25,031 nucleotides of DNA, from assembly GCA_964493015.1 (NCBI GenBank), contig CAZBLU010000020.1, positions 1 to 25,031 on the forward strand, written 5' to 3'. The translations under genes were made by a program, and so were the position numbers. The notes under the pieces were generated by a model. It saw only the letters and a list, made by a program, of their open reading frames with translations. It searched no databases and was not told where the DNA came from. Each line of letters begins with the position of its first letter. The first letter of the stretch is position 1. Positions 13,762 to 20,816 of this stretch are shown here, piece after piece. This DNA comes from Caldimicrobium sp964493015 (lineage in GTDB: Bacteria > Desulfobacterota > Thermodesulfobacteria > Thermodesulfobacteriales > Thermodesulfobacteriaceae).

Positions 13762-15324
13762 ATGCATAGTCTGGAAAGGAAAAATGCAGAGCTTCTTGCC
13801 CTCTTTGAAGTCAGCAAGGTCTTAAGTTCTTCTTTTGAGATAAAGGAAAATCTCTATCAGGCCATGAAGATACTTTCTGACTATCTGGATATGCGTAGAG
13901 GCACTATCACTCTTCTTGACCCTAAGACAGGAGAACTTAAGATTGAAGTAGCCTATGGTCTTACCCCTGAACAAATCGCCCGGGGACGCTATAAGATTGG
14001 AGAGGGCATTGTGGGAAAGGTAGTGGAGACAGGAAGCCCCATGGTAGTGCCTGACATAGGAAAGGAACCTCTCTTTTTAAACAGAACAGGAGCGCGCATT
14101 GAAAAGGATCAAATTTCCTTTCTTTGCGTGCCTATAAAATTTAAGGAGGAGATCTTAGGGGTTCTCTCAGCAGATAGGCTCTTTGACGAGAGTATTTCCT
14201 TTGAGGAAGATTTAAGGGTTTTAGAGATTGTAGCTACCCTCATTGCCCAGGCCTTGAAACTTTATCAAGCCTTCTATGAAGAGCGGGCCAAACGAGAAGA
14301 ACTGGAACAGGAACTAAAGGAGAGATATCACTTTCAAAACATTATTTATGCAAGTCCTGCTATGAAGGAAATAATTAAAACTGCCTTAAAGGTGGCTCCT
14401 ACCAAGGCTACCATTCTCTTGCGAGGAGAATCAGGCACAGGAAAGGAGTTATTAGCCAGAGCTATTCATTTCAGCTCCCCCAGAGCAGGAAAACCCTTTA
14501 TTGCCATAAACTGTGCTGCTATTCCAGAGACTCTTCTTGAGGCAGAACTCTTTGGCTATGAAAAGGGAGCTTTCACTGGGGCCTATACCTCCAAAAAGGG
14601 TAGATTCGAATTAGCCCATGAGGGAACACTCTTTCTGGATGAAATTGGAGACCTTCCTTTAGCCCTGCAAGCAAAGCTTCTTAGGGTTTTGCAGGAACAA
14701 AGCTTTGAGAGGCTTGGCGGCACAAAAAGTATAAGGGTTGATGTGCGCATCATTGCGGCAACCCATAAAAATCTGGAAGAAATGGTCAAAAGCGGTGCGT
14801 TTAGAGAAGATCTCTATTGGAGATTAAATGTTGTGCCCCTTTTCATCCCCCCTTTACGAGAAAGAAGAGAGGATATCCCCCTACTTGTCAACTACTTTCT
14901 CTCGAAATTTAACTCGCTCTACGGAAAAAAACTTAAAATCTCTCCTGAAGGTATGGCAAGGCTTATGGAATACTCCTATCCTGGGAATGTAAGAGAATTA
15001 GAAAACCTCATTGAGAGAATAGTCCTTCTAAGTGAAAAAGAAATCGTTGACTTAGAGGATGTGGAAAAATTTTTAAGAACCAGGGATCCATCACTACTTT
15101 CTTTAGATTGCGAATTTCCCCCTTTAGATTGTAAATTTCCCCTGAAAGAAAAAAAAGAGGAAAAGGGCCTTCTTTCTCAATTGGAGGAAGTAGAAAAAGA
15201 AATGATCCTTAAGGTGCTTGAGAAGTGCCATTTCAATCAGACCAAGGCAGCCAAAATTCTTGGCATGTCGAGAAGACAACTGGGCTACAGGCTACAAAAA
15301 TATCTGAAAAATTCCTTAAAATGA
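13762..15324 (+). CDS. NifA-like sigma54 activator (GAF-AAA+-Fis HTH) divergent from glnA
   Basis: A 520-residue enhancer-binding protein. The GAF domain is at about residues 10-168, a short coiled coil (about 172-190) follows, then AAA+ with GESGTGKE (222-229), GAFTGA (269-274) and FLDEIGD (about 292-297). The C-terminal Fis-type HTH is NQTKAAKILGMSRRQLGYRL. The linker between AAA+ and HTH holds a 7-residue tandem repeat with C450 and C457 (C-x6-C). The start is the only one possible: an in-frame TGA lies at 13738 and no other usable start codon intervenes. No ribosome site is visible, so the mRNA may be leaderless or have a very short leader. Divergent from glnA across shared activator sites. 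Its stop is only 14 bases before the hydrogenase promoter, with no terminator seen between them. Targets are probably nitrogen genes; the hydrogenase is an alternative. Confidence 0.88.
   Translation: MHSLERKNAELLALFEVSKVLSSSFEIKENLYQAMKILSDYLDMRRGTITLLDPKTGELKIEVAYGLTPEQIARGRYKIGEGIVGKVVETGSPMVVPDIGKEPLFLNRTGARIEKDQISFLCVPIKFKEEILGVLSADRLFDESISFEEDLRVLEIVATLIAQALKLYQAFYEERAKREELEQELKERYHFQNIIYASPAMKEIIKTALKVAPTKATILLRGESGTGKELLARAIHFSSPRAGKPFIAINCAAIPETLLEAELFGYEKGAFTGAYTSKKGRFELAHEGTLFLDEIGDLPLALQAKLLRVLQEQSFERLGGTKSIRVDVRIIAATHKNLEEMVKSGAFREDLYWRLNVVPLFIPPLRERREDIPLLVNYFLSKFNSLYGKKLKISPEGMARLMEYSYPGNVRELENLIERIVLLSEKEIVDLEDVEKFLRTRDPSLLSLDCEFPPLDCKFPLKEKKEEKGLLSQLEEVEKEMILKVLEKCHFNQTKAAKILGMSRRQLGYRLQKYLKNSLK
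15101..15142 (+). repeat. 21-bp in-frame tandem duplication in the activator linker
   Basis: Two adjacent 21-base units (15101-15121 and 15122-15142) differ at two positions. They encode LDCEFPP and LDCKFPL (residues 448-461) and so create a C-x6-C pair in the AAA+/HTH linker. Confidence 0.85.
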
Positions 15325-15338
15325 GGAATAATTCACCA

Positions 15339-15366
15339 TTGACTTTTTCCTCACTCTCCGTATAAT
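15339..15366 (+). promoter_or_regulatory. Near-consensus sigma70 promoter of the hydrogenase operon
   Basis: TTGACT (15339-15344), a 16-base spacer and a perfect TATAAT (15361-15366). Predicted start is near 15373, giving a leader of about 47 bases before the ATG at 15420. I found no -24/-12 element here, which suggests strong housekeeping expression. Confidence 0.7.
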
Positions 15367-15382
15367 GTAACCTTAATTACCG

Positions 15383-15411
15383 CCTAAAAATCTAAAAAAC
15401 CTCTTTTTAGG
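15383..15411 (+). promoter_or_regulatory. Leader hairpin touching the hydrogenase ribosome site
   Basis: CCTAAAAA (15383-15390) is perfectly complementary to TTTTTAGG (15404-15411), with a 13-base loop. The 3' arm overlaps the first bases of the AGGAGG ribosome site of the small subunit gene. The stem is AU-rich and weak; at high temperature it would be mostly open. Confidence 0.3.
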
Positions 15412-15419
15412 AGGAAGAG

Positions 15420-16508
15420 ATGGAAAGGGCCTTGGAACTAAATCGTCGAGATTTTCTAAAGATCTGTACTATTCTTACAGCCACCATGGGCTTACCCCAT
15501 AGTTTTGTAGAAAAGGTGGAGGCTGCAGTGCAAGCCAAGAAGAAGCCCACAGTTATTTGGTTAAATTTTATGGAGTGTACTGGCTGCACTGAGACCTTAC
15601 TTAGGGCCTCTCATCCCCCCTTGGGAAGGTTTCTCTTAGAAATTGTAGACCTTCCCTATCATGAGACCCTCATGGCTGGCTCTGGGCATCAGGCTGAAGA
15701 GGCTTTAGAGAAGGCCATCAAGGCTAACAAAGGCGAGTATATATTAGTGGTTGAGGGAGCTGTATCCACCAAAGACGGGGGTATTTATTGTCAAATAGGT
15801 GGTAAGCCAGCGATACAAATACTCAAGGAAGTAGCTAAGGATGCCAAGCTTGTTATAGCCTATGGAACCTGTGCTACCTTTGGAGGTGTTCAGGCAGCAG
15901 CCCCTAATCCCACAGGAGCTGTTGGGGTCTCTGAGGTTATTGGGTCAGAAAGGCTTATCAATATCTCTGGATGTCCCCCAAACCCCTATAATATTCTTGC
16001 CACCGTAGCCTATATTCTTACCTTTGGAAAAGCACCTGCCCTTGATGAATATAGAAGGCCTCTCTTTGCCTATGGGAGAAAGATTCACGATCACTGTGAG
16101 AGGCGACCCCACTTTGATGAGGGAAGATTTGCCGAAGCCTTTGGAGACGAAGGACACAAGAAAGGCTACTGCCTATATAAACTTGGCTGTAAAGGTCCTG
16201 TAACTTATGCCAATTGTATGACCTTAAAATTCTGTGATGTAGGTGCCTGGCCCATTGGTGCAGGCCATCCTTGTCTTGGATGCACAGAACCTAATTTCTG
16301 GGACAGGATGACCCCTTTCTACGAACACCTCAAGAATATCCCTATCCCTGGTGGTAAAGGTATAATTGCTGATGCCGAAAAATTTGGGGCCTATGCCTTA
16401 GCTGGCGCAGGTGCTGCCATTGCTGTCCATGCTGGTGCTGGTCTTATTAAGAGGGCTCTAAAGGGTAAGGAAACAGATACTTCTGAAAAAGAAGAAAAGG
16501 AGGTATAA
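15420..16508 (+). CDS. [NiFe] hydrogenase small subunit, Tat-exported, group 1
   Basis: A 362-residue electron-transfer subunit. A Tat signal is present at the N-terminus (N8-R-R-D-F-L-K14). Cluster ligands by family alignment are proximal C53, C56 (ECTGC), C151 (YGTC) and C185 (SGCPPNP); distal H223, C226, C251 and C257; medial C266, C285 and C288. Both positions that are extra cysteines in O2-tolerant enzymes are glycine here (G55, G156), so this is the standard O2-sensitive type. An additional C272 lies close to the medial cluster ligands. A C-terminal hydrophobic segment (FGAYALAGAGAAIAVHAGAG) should anchor it in the membrane. The ATG has AGGAGG 7 bases upstream. It heads an operon with the large subunit and cytochrome b, consistent with periplasmic H2 oxidation feeding quinone. 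Confidence 0.93.
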   Translation: MERALELNRRDFLKICTILTATMGLPHSFVEKVEAAVQAKKKPTVIWLNFMECTGCTETLLRASHPPLGRFLLEIVDLPYHETLMAGSGHQAEEALEKAIKANKGEYILVVEGAVSTKDGGIYCQIGGKPAIQILKEVAKDAKLVIAYGTCATFGGVQAAAPNPTGAVGVSEVIGSERLINISGCPPNPYNILATVAYILTFGKAPALDEYRRPLFAYGRKIHDHCERRPHFDEGRFAEAFGDEGHKKGYCLYKLGCKGPVTYANCMTLKFCDVGAWPIGAGHPCLGCTEPNFWDRMTPFYEHLKNIPIPGGKGIIADAEKFGAYALAGAGAAIAVHAGAGLIKRALKGKETDTSEKEEKEV

Positions 16509-16511
16509 ACC

Positions 16512-18221
16512 ATGGGTAAGAGGATAACTATAGATCCTATTACCAGGATTGAAGGTCATTTGCGCATCGATGTGGAGGTAGATGGGGGAAGGGTTACCAA
16601 TGCCTGGGCCTCAGCCCAAATGTGGAGAGGTATCGAGATAATTCTCAAGGGTAGAGACCCACGAGATGCCTGGATGTTTACCCAAAGGTTTTGCGGGGTC
16701 TGCACAACGGTACATGCCATTGCCTCGGTTAGGGCAGTAGAAAATGCCCTTGGTATGGAGATCCCTCTCAATGCCCAATATGTGCGCAACATAATTTTGT
16801 GCGCCCACGGGCTTCATGATCACATTGTGCACTTTTACCACCTCTCAGCCTTAGATTGGGTGGATGTAGTTTCAGCCCTTAAGGCTGATCCTAAAAAGAC
16901 AGCAGAACTTGCTCAAAGCCTCTCAGATTGGGAAGGAAATAGCGAGACCTATTTTAGGCAAGTTAAGGAGAGACTCAATAATTTGGTGGCAAGTGGGCAA
17001 CTTGGGCCCTTCGGCTCAGGTTACTGGGGGCATCCACAGATGAAACTACCCCCTGAAGTTAATCTCTTAGCTGTAGCCCACTATCTCTCCGCCCTTGACT
17101 ATCAATACAAAGCCAACCAGGTAGTAGCTATTTTTGGAGCAAAAACCCCACATATTCAGACAGTGGTGGTGGGAGGAGTGGCCCTTGCCATTAATCCTGA
17201 AAATCCAGCTACTCTTAATTTAGAGAGGCTCATGTATGCCCGAGAGCTACTTCAGGAAGTGCGTACCTTTGTGCAAAAGGTTTATCTCCTTGATGCTATA
17301 GCCCTCTCAGCTTTTTACGCCGATTGGCTCGATATTGGAAGAGGAGTTACTAACTATCTTGCTGTGCCAGACCTACCTCTTGATACTAAAGGGACCAAGT
17401 TTGACCTTCCTGGAGGCACCATCTTCAATGGAGATCTCTCTACTTACAAGGCCATAACAAGCTTTGATGATCCCTATTTTAGGGATAACGTGGCAGAAAG
17501 TGTAGTTCACTCTTGGTATAAAAACATTGGGGCCAAACATCCCTGGGATGGGGACACTATTCCCGAGTATACTGGTTTTAAAGAGGATGGCAAATACAGC
17601 TGGGCCAAGGCTCCTCGTTTCAGGGGAGAGCCGATGCAGGTTGGGCCTTTAGCTCAGGTCCTCATGGGCATTGCCTCAAAGCATGAGCTTACTATGAAAT
17701 GGGTGAATTTTGCCTTAGAAAAGTGTTCAGCTTTGGCCAAAAAACCAATAACTGTTGAGAAACTTCAATCTACGATGGGAAGACACCTTGCCAGAGCCAT
17801 TAGAGCTGCCATGCTTGCCGATCTTGCCTTAAAACACTTGGATCTCCTTGAGGCAAATATAGCTAAGGGAGACCTGGAAATCTATCCTTATAGAAAGGGT
17901 GTAAAATTCCCAGAAGGTGAGATCAAGGGCTTTGGATTTCACGAAGCCCCGAGAGGAACCCTCTCTCACTGGGTGGTCATCTCCAAGGGAAAAATTAAGA
18001 ATTACCAAGCTGTGGTCCCCTCAACTTGGAATGTGAGTCCAAGGGATGAAAAGGGGAAACGGGGGCCCTATGAAGAGTCTCTTATTAATAATCCCGTGGT
18101 AAAACCAGAACAGCCTTTGGAGGTCCTAAGGACCATCCATTCCTTTGACCCTTGTATTGCCTGTGCCGTGCACCTCCTTGATAAAGAGAAAAGGGAAATT
18201 ACCAGAGTCAAAGTCCTCTGA
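16512..18221 (+). CDS. [NiFe] hydrogenase large subunit, group 1
   Basis: A 569-residue catalytic subunit. The N-terminal nickel motif is RFCGVCTTVH (C61, C64) and the C-terminal motif DPCIACAVH (C548, C551, H554). A 15-residue tail (LLDKEKREITRVKVL) follows H554 and must be cut off by a maturation endopeptidase, which is not encoded in this window. RIEGHLRIDVEVDGGRV opens the protein as usual. The ATG begins 3 bases after the small subunit stop, with GGAGG upstream overlapping the end of that gene. It is exported folded with the small subunit through the Tat signal of the latter. Confidence 0.95.
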   Translation: MGKRITIDPITRIEGHLRIDVEVDGGRVTNAWASAQMWRGIEIILKGRDPRDAWMFTQRFCGVCTTVHAIASVRAVENALGMEIPLNAQYVRNIILCAHGLHDHIVHFYHLSALDWVDVVSALKADPKKTAELAQSLSDWEGNSETYFRQVKERLNNLVASGQLGPFGSGYWGHPQMKLPPEVNLLAVAHYLSALDYQYKANQVVAIFGAKTPHIQTVVVGGVALAINPENPATLNLERLMYARELLQEVRTFVQKVYLLDAIALSAFYADWLDIGRGVTNYLAVPDLPLDTKGTKFDLPGGTIFNGDLSTYKAITSFDDPYFRDNVAESVVHSWYKNIGAKHPWDGDTIPEYTGFKEDGKYSWAKAPRFRGEPMQVGPLAQVLMGIASKHELTMKWVNFALEKCSALAKKPITVEKLQSTMGRHLARAIRAAMLADLALKHLDLLEANIAKGDLEIYPYRKGVKFPEGEIKGFGFHEAPRGTLSHWVVISKGKIKNYQAVVPSTWNVSPRDEKGKRGPYEESLINNPVVKPEQPLEVLRTIHSFDPCIACAVHLLDKEKREITRVKVL

Positions 18222-18234
18222 GGAGGGAAAAAAA

Positions 18235-18906
18235 ATGGCCAAGAATTACTATGGCAAATACTATATTTGGAGCTGGGCATTAAGAATTTTCCACTGGACC
18301 TTTGCTTTATCCATAGTGACCTTAATTATTACAGGATTTTACATTCACGATCCTCTGACTACCACTACTTGGTCTGAAGCCCGCCCTTCTTATCTCATGG
18401 TCAATATACGCTATCTTCATTTTATTGCTGCCTTTTTCTTTATCGCAGCCCTTATCTTAAGGCTTTACCTCCTCTTCTTTGGGAATAAATATGAAAGGGT
18501 AACAGATTTCTTGCCCCTCTCCACAGAAAAGGCCAAATCCCTTGGACAAACCATTAAGTATTACCTCTACCTTACACCCAAAAGTGAAGGGGCTTATGGA
18601 CACAATGTCCTTGCGGGGATAAGTTATGTAATCATCTTTTTCTTAGCTATCATCATGGTCCTTACTGGCCTTTATATGCTCTATCCTGAAAGCAATTTCT
18701 TCAAAAGGATAGGATCTGCCCTATTTGGAGTACAACAAGTTGCCCGAGCTTTACATTATCTGCTTTTTTGGTTCTTCACAATTTTCATTATAATTCACCT
18801 CTACATCATCACCTGGCATGAACTAAAACATCCAGAGGGCCTTATTTCTTCCATGTTTAGTGGGAAAAAGTTCATAGCTGTGAAAGAAAAGAGAGAAATC
18901 TATTAA
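18235..18906 (+). CDS. Hydrogenase cytochrome b subunit (HyaC-like)
   Basis: A 223-residue di-heme b-type membrane protein that passes electrons from the small subunit to quinone. Four helices are visible with candidate heme histidines H20 (RIFHWTFALS), H62 (RYLHFIAAFF), H174 (ARALHYLLFW) and H188 (IIIHLYIITW). The start is the ATG at 18235, with GAGGAGG 7 bases upstream. An open frame extends 30 codons further into the large subunit gene but is not homologous. It follows the large subunit by 13 bases. Its stop overlaps the stop of hypD by 4 bases, with no terminator between the convergent operons. Confidence 0.9.
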   Translation: MAKNYYGKYYIWSWALRIFHWTFALSIVTLIITGFYIHDPLTTTTWSEARPSYLMVNIRYLHFIAAFFFIAALILRLYLLFFGNKYERVTDFLPLSTEKAKSLGQTIKYYLYLTPKSEGAYGHNVLAGISYVIIFFLAIIMVLTGLYMLYPESNFFKRIGSALFGVQQVARALHYLLFWFFTIFIIIHLYIITWHELKHPEGLISSMFSGKKFIAVKEKREIY

Positions 18907-20015
18907 AGATTCTTATATTTTGCGTAGGCCAGGCAGGCCCCCTCAGAGGAGACCATACATGGTCCTATGGGGGTCTCTGGTCTACAGGACCTCCGAAAGA
19001 GTTTGCAATCTGGAGGTTTTGCCCTTCCCTTAAGAATTTCCCCACAAAGGCACCCTTTGGGCATATCCTTAACCTCTGGTTCCCTCCAAGAGAGTTCGCC
19101 GTCAAAAAGAGAAAATTCCTCTCTCAAGGCAAGTCCACTCATAGGCACTCTTCCAAGGCCTCTCCAGGGAAAGTCCTCTCGGAGCACAAAAACTTCCTTC
19201 ATAAGTTCTTGGGCCTTTTTATTTCCCTCTACAGAGACCGCCCTGCGATAGGCAATGTCTACGCCATATTCTCCTTTACTAATCATCTTTAATAAGAGCA
19301 AAATAGCCTCAAGTAAGTCTAAAGGCTCAAAGCCAGCTACAACCATGGGCACCTTGAATTTACTTACCACTTCATGATAGGCCTTTGCCCCAATAACAGC
19401 TGAAACATGACCAGGGCCAATAATACCATCCATATACAGGCCCTCTTTGCTTAAGAGAAAATCAAGCACAGCTGGAGTTAAAAGGTGATTAGAGATAACC
19501 TTCAAATTGGTGATTCTCTCCTCTTTGGCCTTTAACAAGAGGAAGGCTGTAGCAGGAGCTGTGGTCTCAAAACCGAAGGCAAAGAAAACTATCAACTCTT
19601 GAGGATTATTTTTCGCTAAGGAAAAGGCCTCCATGGCGTTAGCCACCATCTTAATTCTGTGCCCTTTAGCCCTAAGGGTTTGCAGAGATTCTCCTTTGGG
19701 GGAGGGAACCCTCAGCAAGTCTCCATAGGTAGTAAAAATAACCCCTCTCTCTTTAGCAATACTTAGGGCAAGCTCCAAGCGCTCAAGTGAAAGCACGCAA
19801 ACAGGGCACCCTGGTCCATGCAAAAATTCAATCTCTGGCCTTAGGGCCTCATCAAGACCATATCTGAGAAGGCTATGGGTATGCCCCCCACAGAATTCCA
19901 TAATCCTAACAGGCCTTGAGAGAGTTTTGGCTAAACCTTTGATCTCCTCAAGGTAACTCTTAACTAAACGTGGGTCTTTAGCTAAACTCTGAAGAAAGAG
20001 AACGGAGGAGTTCAT
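18903..20015 (-). CDS. hypD: Hydrogenase maturation protein HypD
   Basis: A 370-residue iron-sulfur protein that, with HypC, assembles the Fe(CN)2CO unit of [NiFe] hydrogenase. Motifs are MEFCGGHTHS (C42, H45), HGPGCPVC (C70, C73), FGFETTAPAT, GPGHVSAVIG, and C-terminal cluster cysteines in KGCLCGEILKG, DCKLFRRSC and GPCMVSSEGAC. The best start is the ATG at 20015 by family length. It lies inside hypC (38-base overlap) and no clear ribosome site precedes it, so translation is probably coupled to hypC. An open frame running to 20069 gives an N-terminus without similarity. Convergent with the hydrogenase operon it serves. Confidence 0.92.
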   Translation of the reverse strand: MNSSVLFLQSLAKDPRLVKSYLEEIKGLAKTLSRPVRIMEFCGGHTHSLLRYGLDEALRPEIEFLHGPGCPVCVLSLERLELALSIAKERGVIFTTYGDLLRVPSPKGESLQTLRAKGHRIKMVANAMEAFSLAKNNPQELIVFFAFGFETTAPATAFLLLKAKEERITNLKVISNHLLTPAVLDFLLSKEGLYMDGIIGPGHVSAVIGAKAYHEVVSKFKVPMVVAGFEPLDLLEAILLLLKMISKGEYGVDIAYRRAVSVEGNKKAQELMKEVFVLREDFPWRGLGRVPMSGLALREEFSLFDGELSWREPEVKDMPKGCLCGEILKGRAKPPDCKLFRRSCRPETPIGPCMVSSEGACLAYAKYKNL

Positions 20016-20217
20016 GATAGTTATTAAGGGTCTCCAAGGCTTGAGCTTCATCAATTTTTTGAATAGCAAAATCTACATGGACCAACACCCAGTCTCCAGG
20101 CTTTAGAGGTTCAGCAATAAGGGAGGTGTAGATCTCCTTTGTTACACCTTGGACTTCAGCCTTAGCGCTAAAGGGCCCAGTAATCTCTACAATCCTAAAG
20201 GGGTAAGCCAGACACAT
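19978..20217 (-). CDS. hypC: Hydrogenase maturation chaperone HypC
   Basis: A 79-residue HypC/HybG-type protein with the essential N-terminal MCLAYPFRI (Cys2, which binds the Fe(CN)2CO precursor) and the family core KPGDWVLVHVDFAIQKIDEAQA. It passes the iron unit from HypD to the large subunit. It starts 5 bases after the stop of the CDP-alcohol phosphatidyltransferase gene and overlaps hypD by 38 bases. The other maturation genes (hypA, B, E, F and the endopeptidase) are not in the window. Confidence 0.93.
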   Translation of the reverse strand: MCLAYPFRIVEITGPFSAKAEVQGVTKEIYTSLIAEPLKPGDWVLVHVDFAIQKIDEAQALETLNNYHELLRSLSSEFS

Positions 20218-20222
20218 GATGG

Positions 20223-20816
20223 TTACTTGGCCTTGGATTTTTTATAGACATGCCATATTCTCTGAAAGGCTGTAAAGTGAGAAAAAACCGAGATAAAGGC
20301 TAAAAAAAGAAAGATAGTATCCAAGATGAGAGAGATGATAAGGAGGCTTATTCTTTCAAAGCGGGTAAGAAGCCCTACTTTGCAATCTAAACCTAACCCT
20401 TCAGCCCTTGCCCGCGTATAACTCACCATTAGGGAACCAGTTATCCCAAGGAAGCTCAATATTATTCCAGAAATAGAGCCTTTAAGGATAAAATAATAGG
20501 TCAAAGCAAGAAAGACGAATATTTCTCCATATCTATCCATGGTAGAATCCAAAAAAGCTCCAAAGGTAGAAACTTTTTGAGCAGTCCTGGCGAGCAATCC
20601 GTCAATGGCATCAAGTGGGGCAAAGAGAATAAGGATAAGGCTTGCAACAAGAAACTTGCCCTGGGCAATAAAGAAAGAACTAAGTATAAATCCAAAGAGA
20701 CATAGGAGGGTAATAATATTAGGGTGGATGTTAAGCTGGATGAGAAGTTTTACAATAGGTAAGAGCCAAGGCTCTGTAGTTAACTTAATTTTCTCAGAGA
20801 GACTAATTCTACTCAT
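20223..20816 (-). CDS. CDP-alcohol phosphatidyltransferase family protein
   Basis: A 197-residue integral membrane enzyme of phospholipid synthesis with the complete signature D69-x2-D72-G73-x2-A76-R77-x8-G86-x3-D90-x3-D94 and about six membrane helices. The block SYTRARAEGLGLDCKVGLLT after helix 4 recalls archaetidylinositol-phosphate/phosphatidylinositol-phosphate synthases more than classical PgsA, but the acceptor alcohol cannot be fixed from the sequence. PgsA is the main alternative. The ATG at 20816 overlaps the comM stop by 8 bases, implying translational coupling. hypC follows after 5 bases. Confidence 0.85.
   Translation of the reverse strand: MSRISLSEKIKLTTEPWLLPIVKLLIQLNIHPNIITLLCLFGFILSSFFIAQGKFLVASLILILFAPLDAIDGLLARTAQKVSTFGAFLDSTMDRYGEIFVFLALTYYFILKGSISGIILSFLGITGSLMVSYTRARAEGLGLDCKVGLLTRFERISLLIISLILDTIFLFLAFISVFSHFTAFQRIWHVYKKSKAK

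Noticed and set aside
10705..15324. Nitrogen fixation locus implied by NifA-like regulators
   Set aside because: No nifHDK or other nif genes in the window, and neither regulator has the exact NifA cysteine motif; the linked genes are for ammonium assimilation.
15345..15420. Sigma54 promoter or TGT-N10-ACA site for the hydrogenase
   Set aside because: No GG-N10-GC pattern or dyad found; a near-consensus TTGACT-16-TATAAT explains the gene.
15420..16508. O2-tolerant hydrogenase
   Set aside because: The two supernumerary proximal cysteines are glycine (ECTGC and GTCATFGG).
18145..18234. 30-residue longer cytochrome b
   Set aside because: The extra part is a frame-shifted reading of the large-subunit end; the ATG at 18235 has a strong ribosome site and family-like start.
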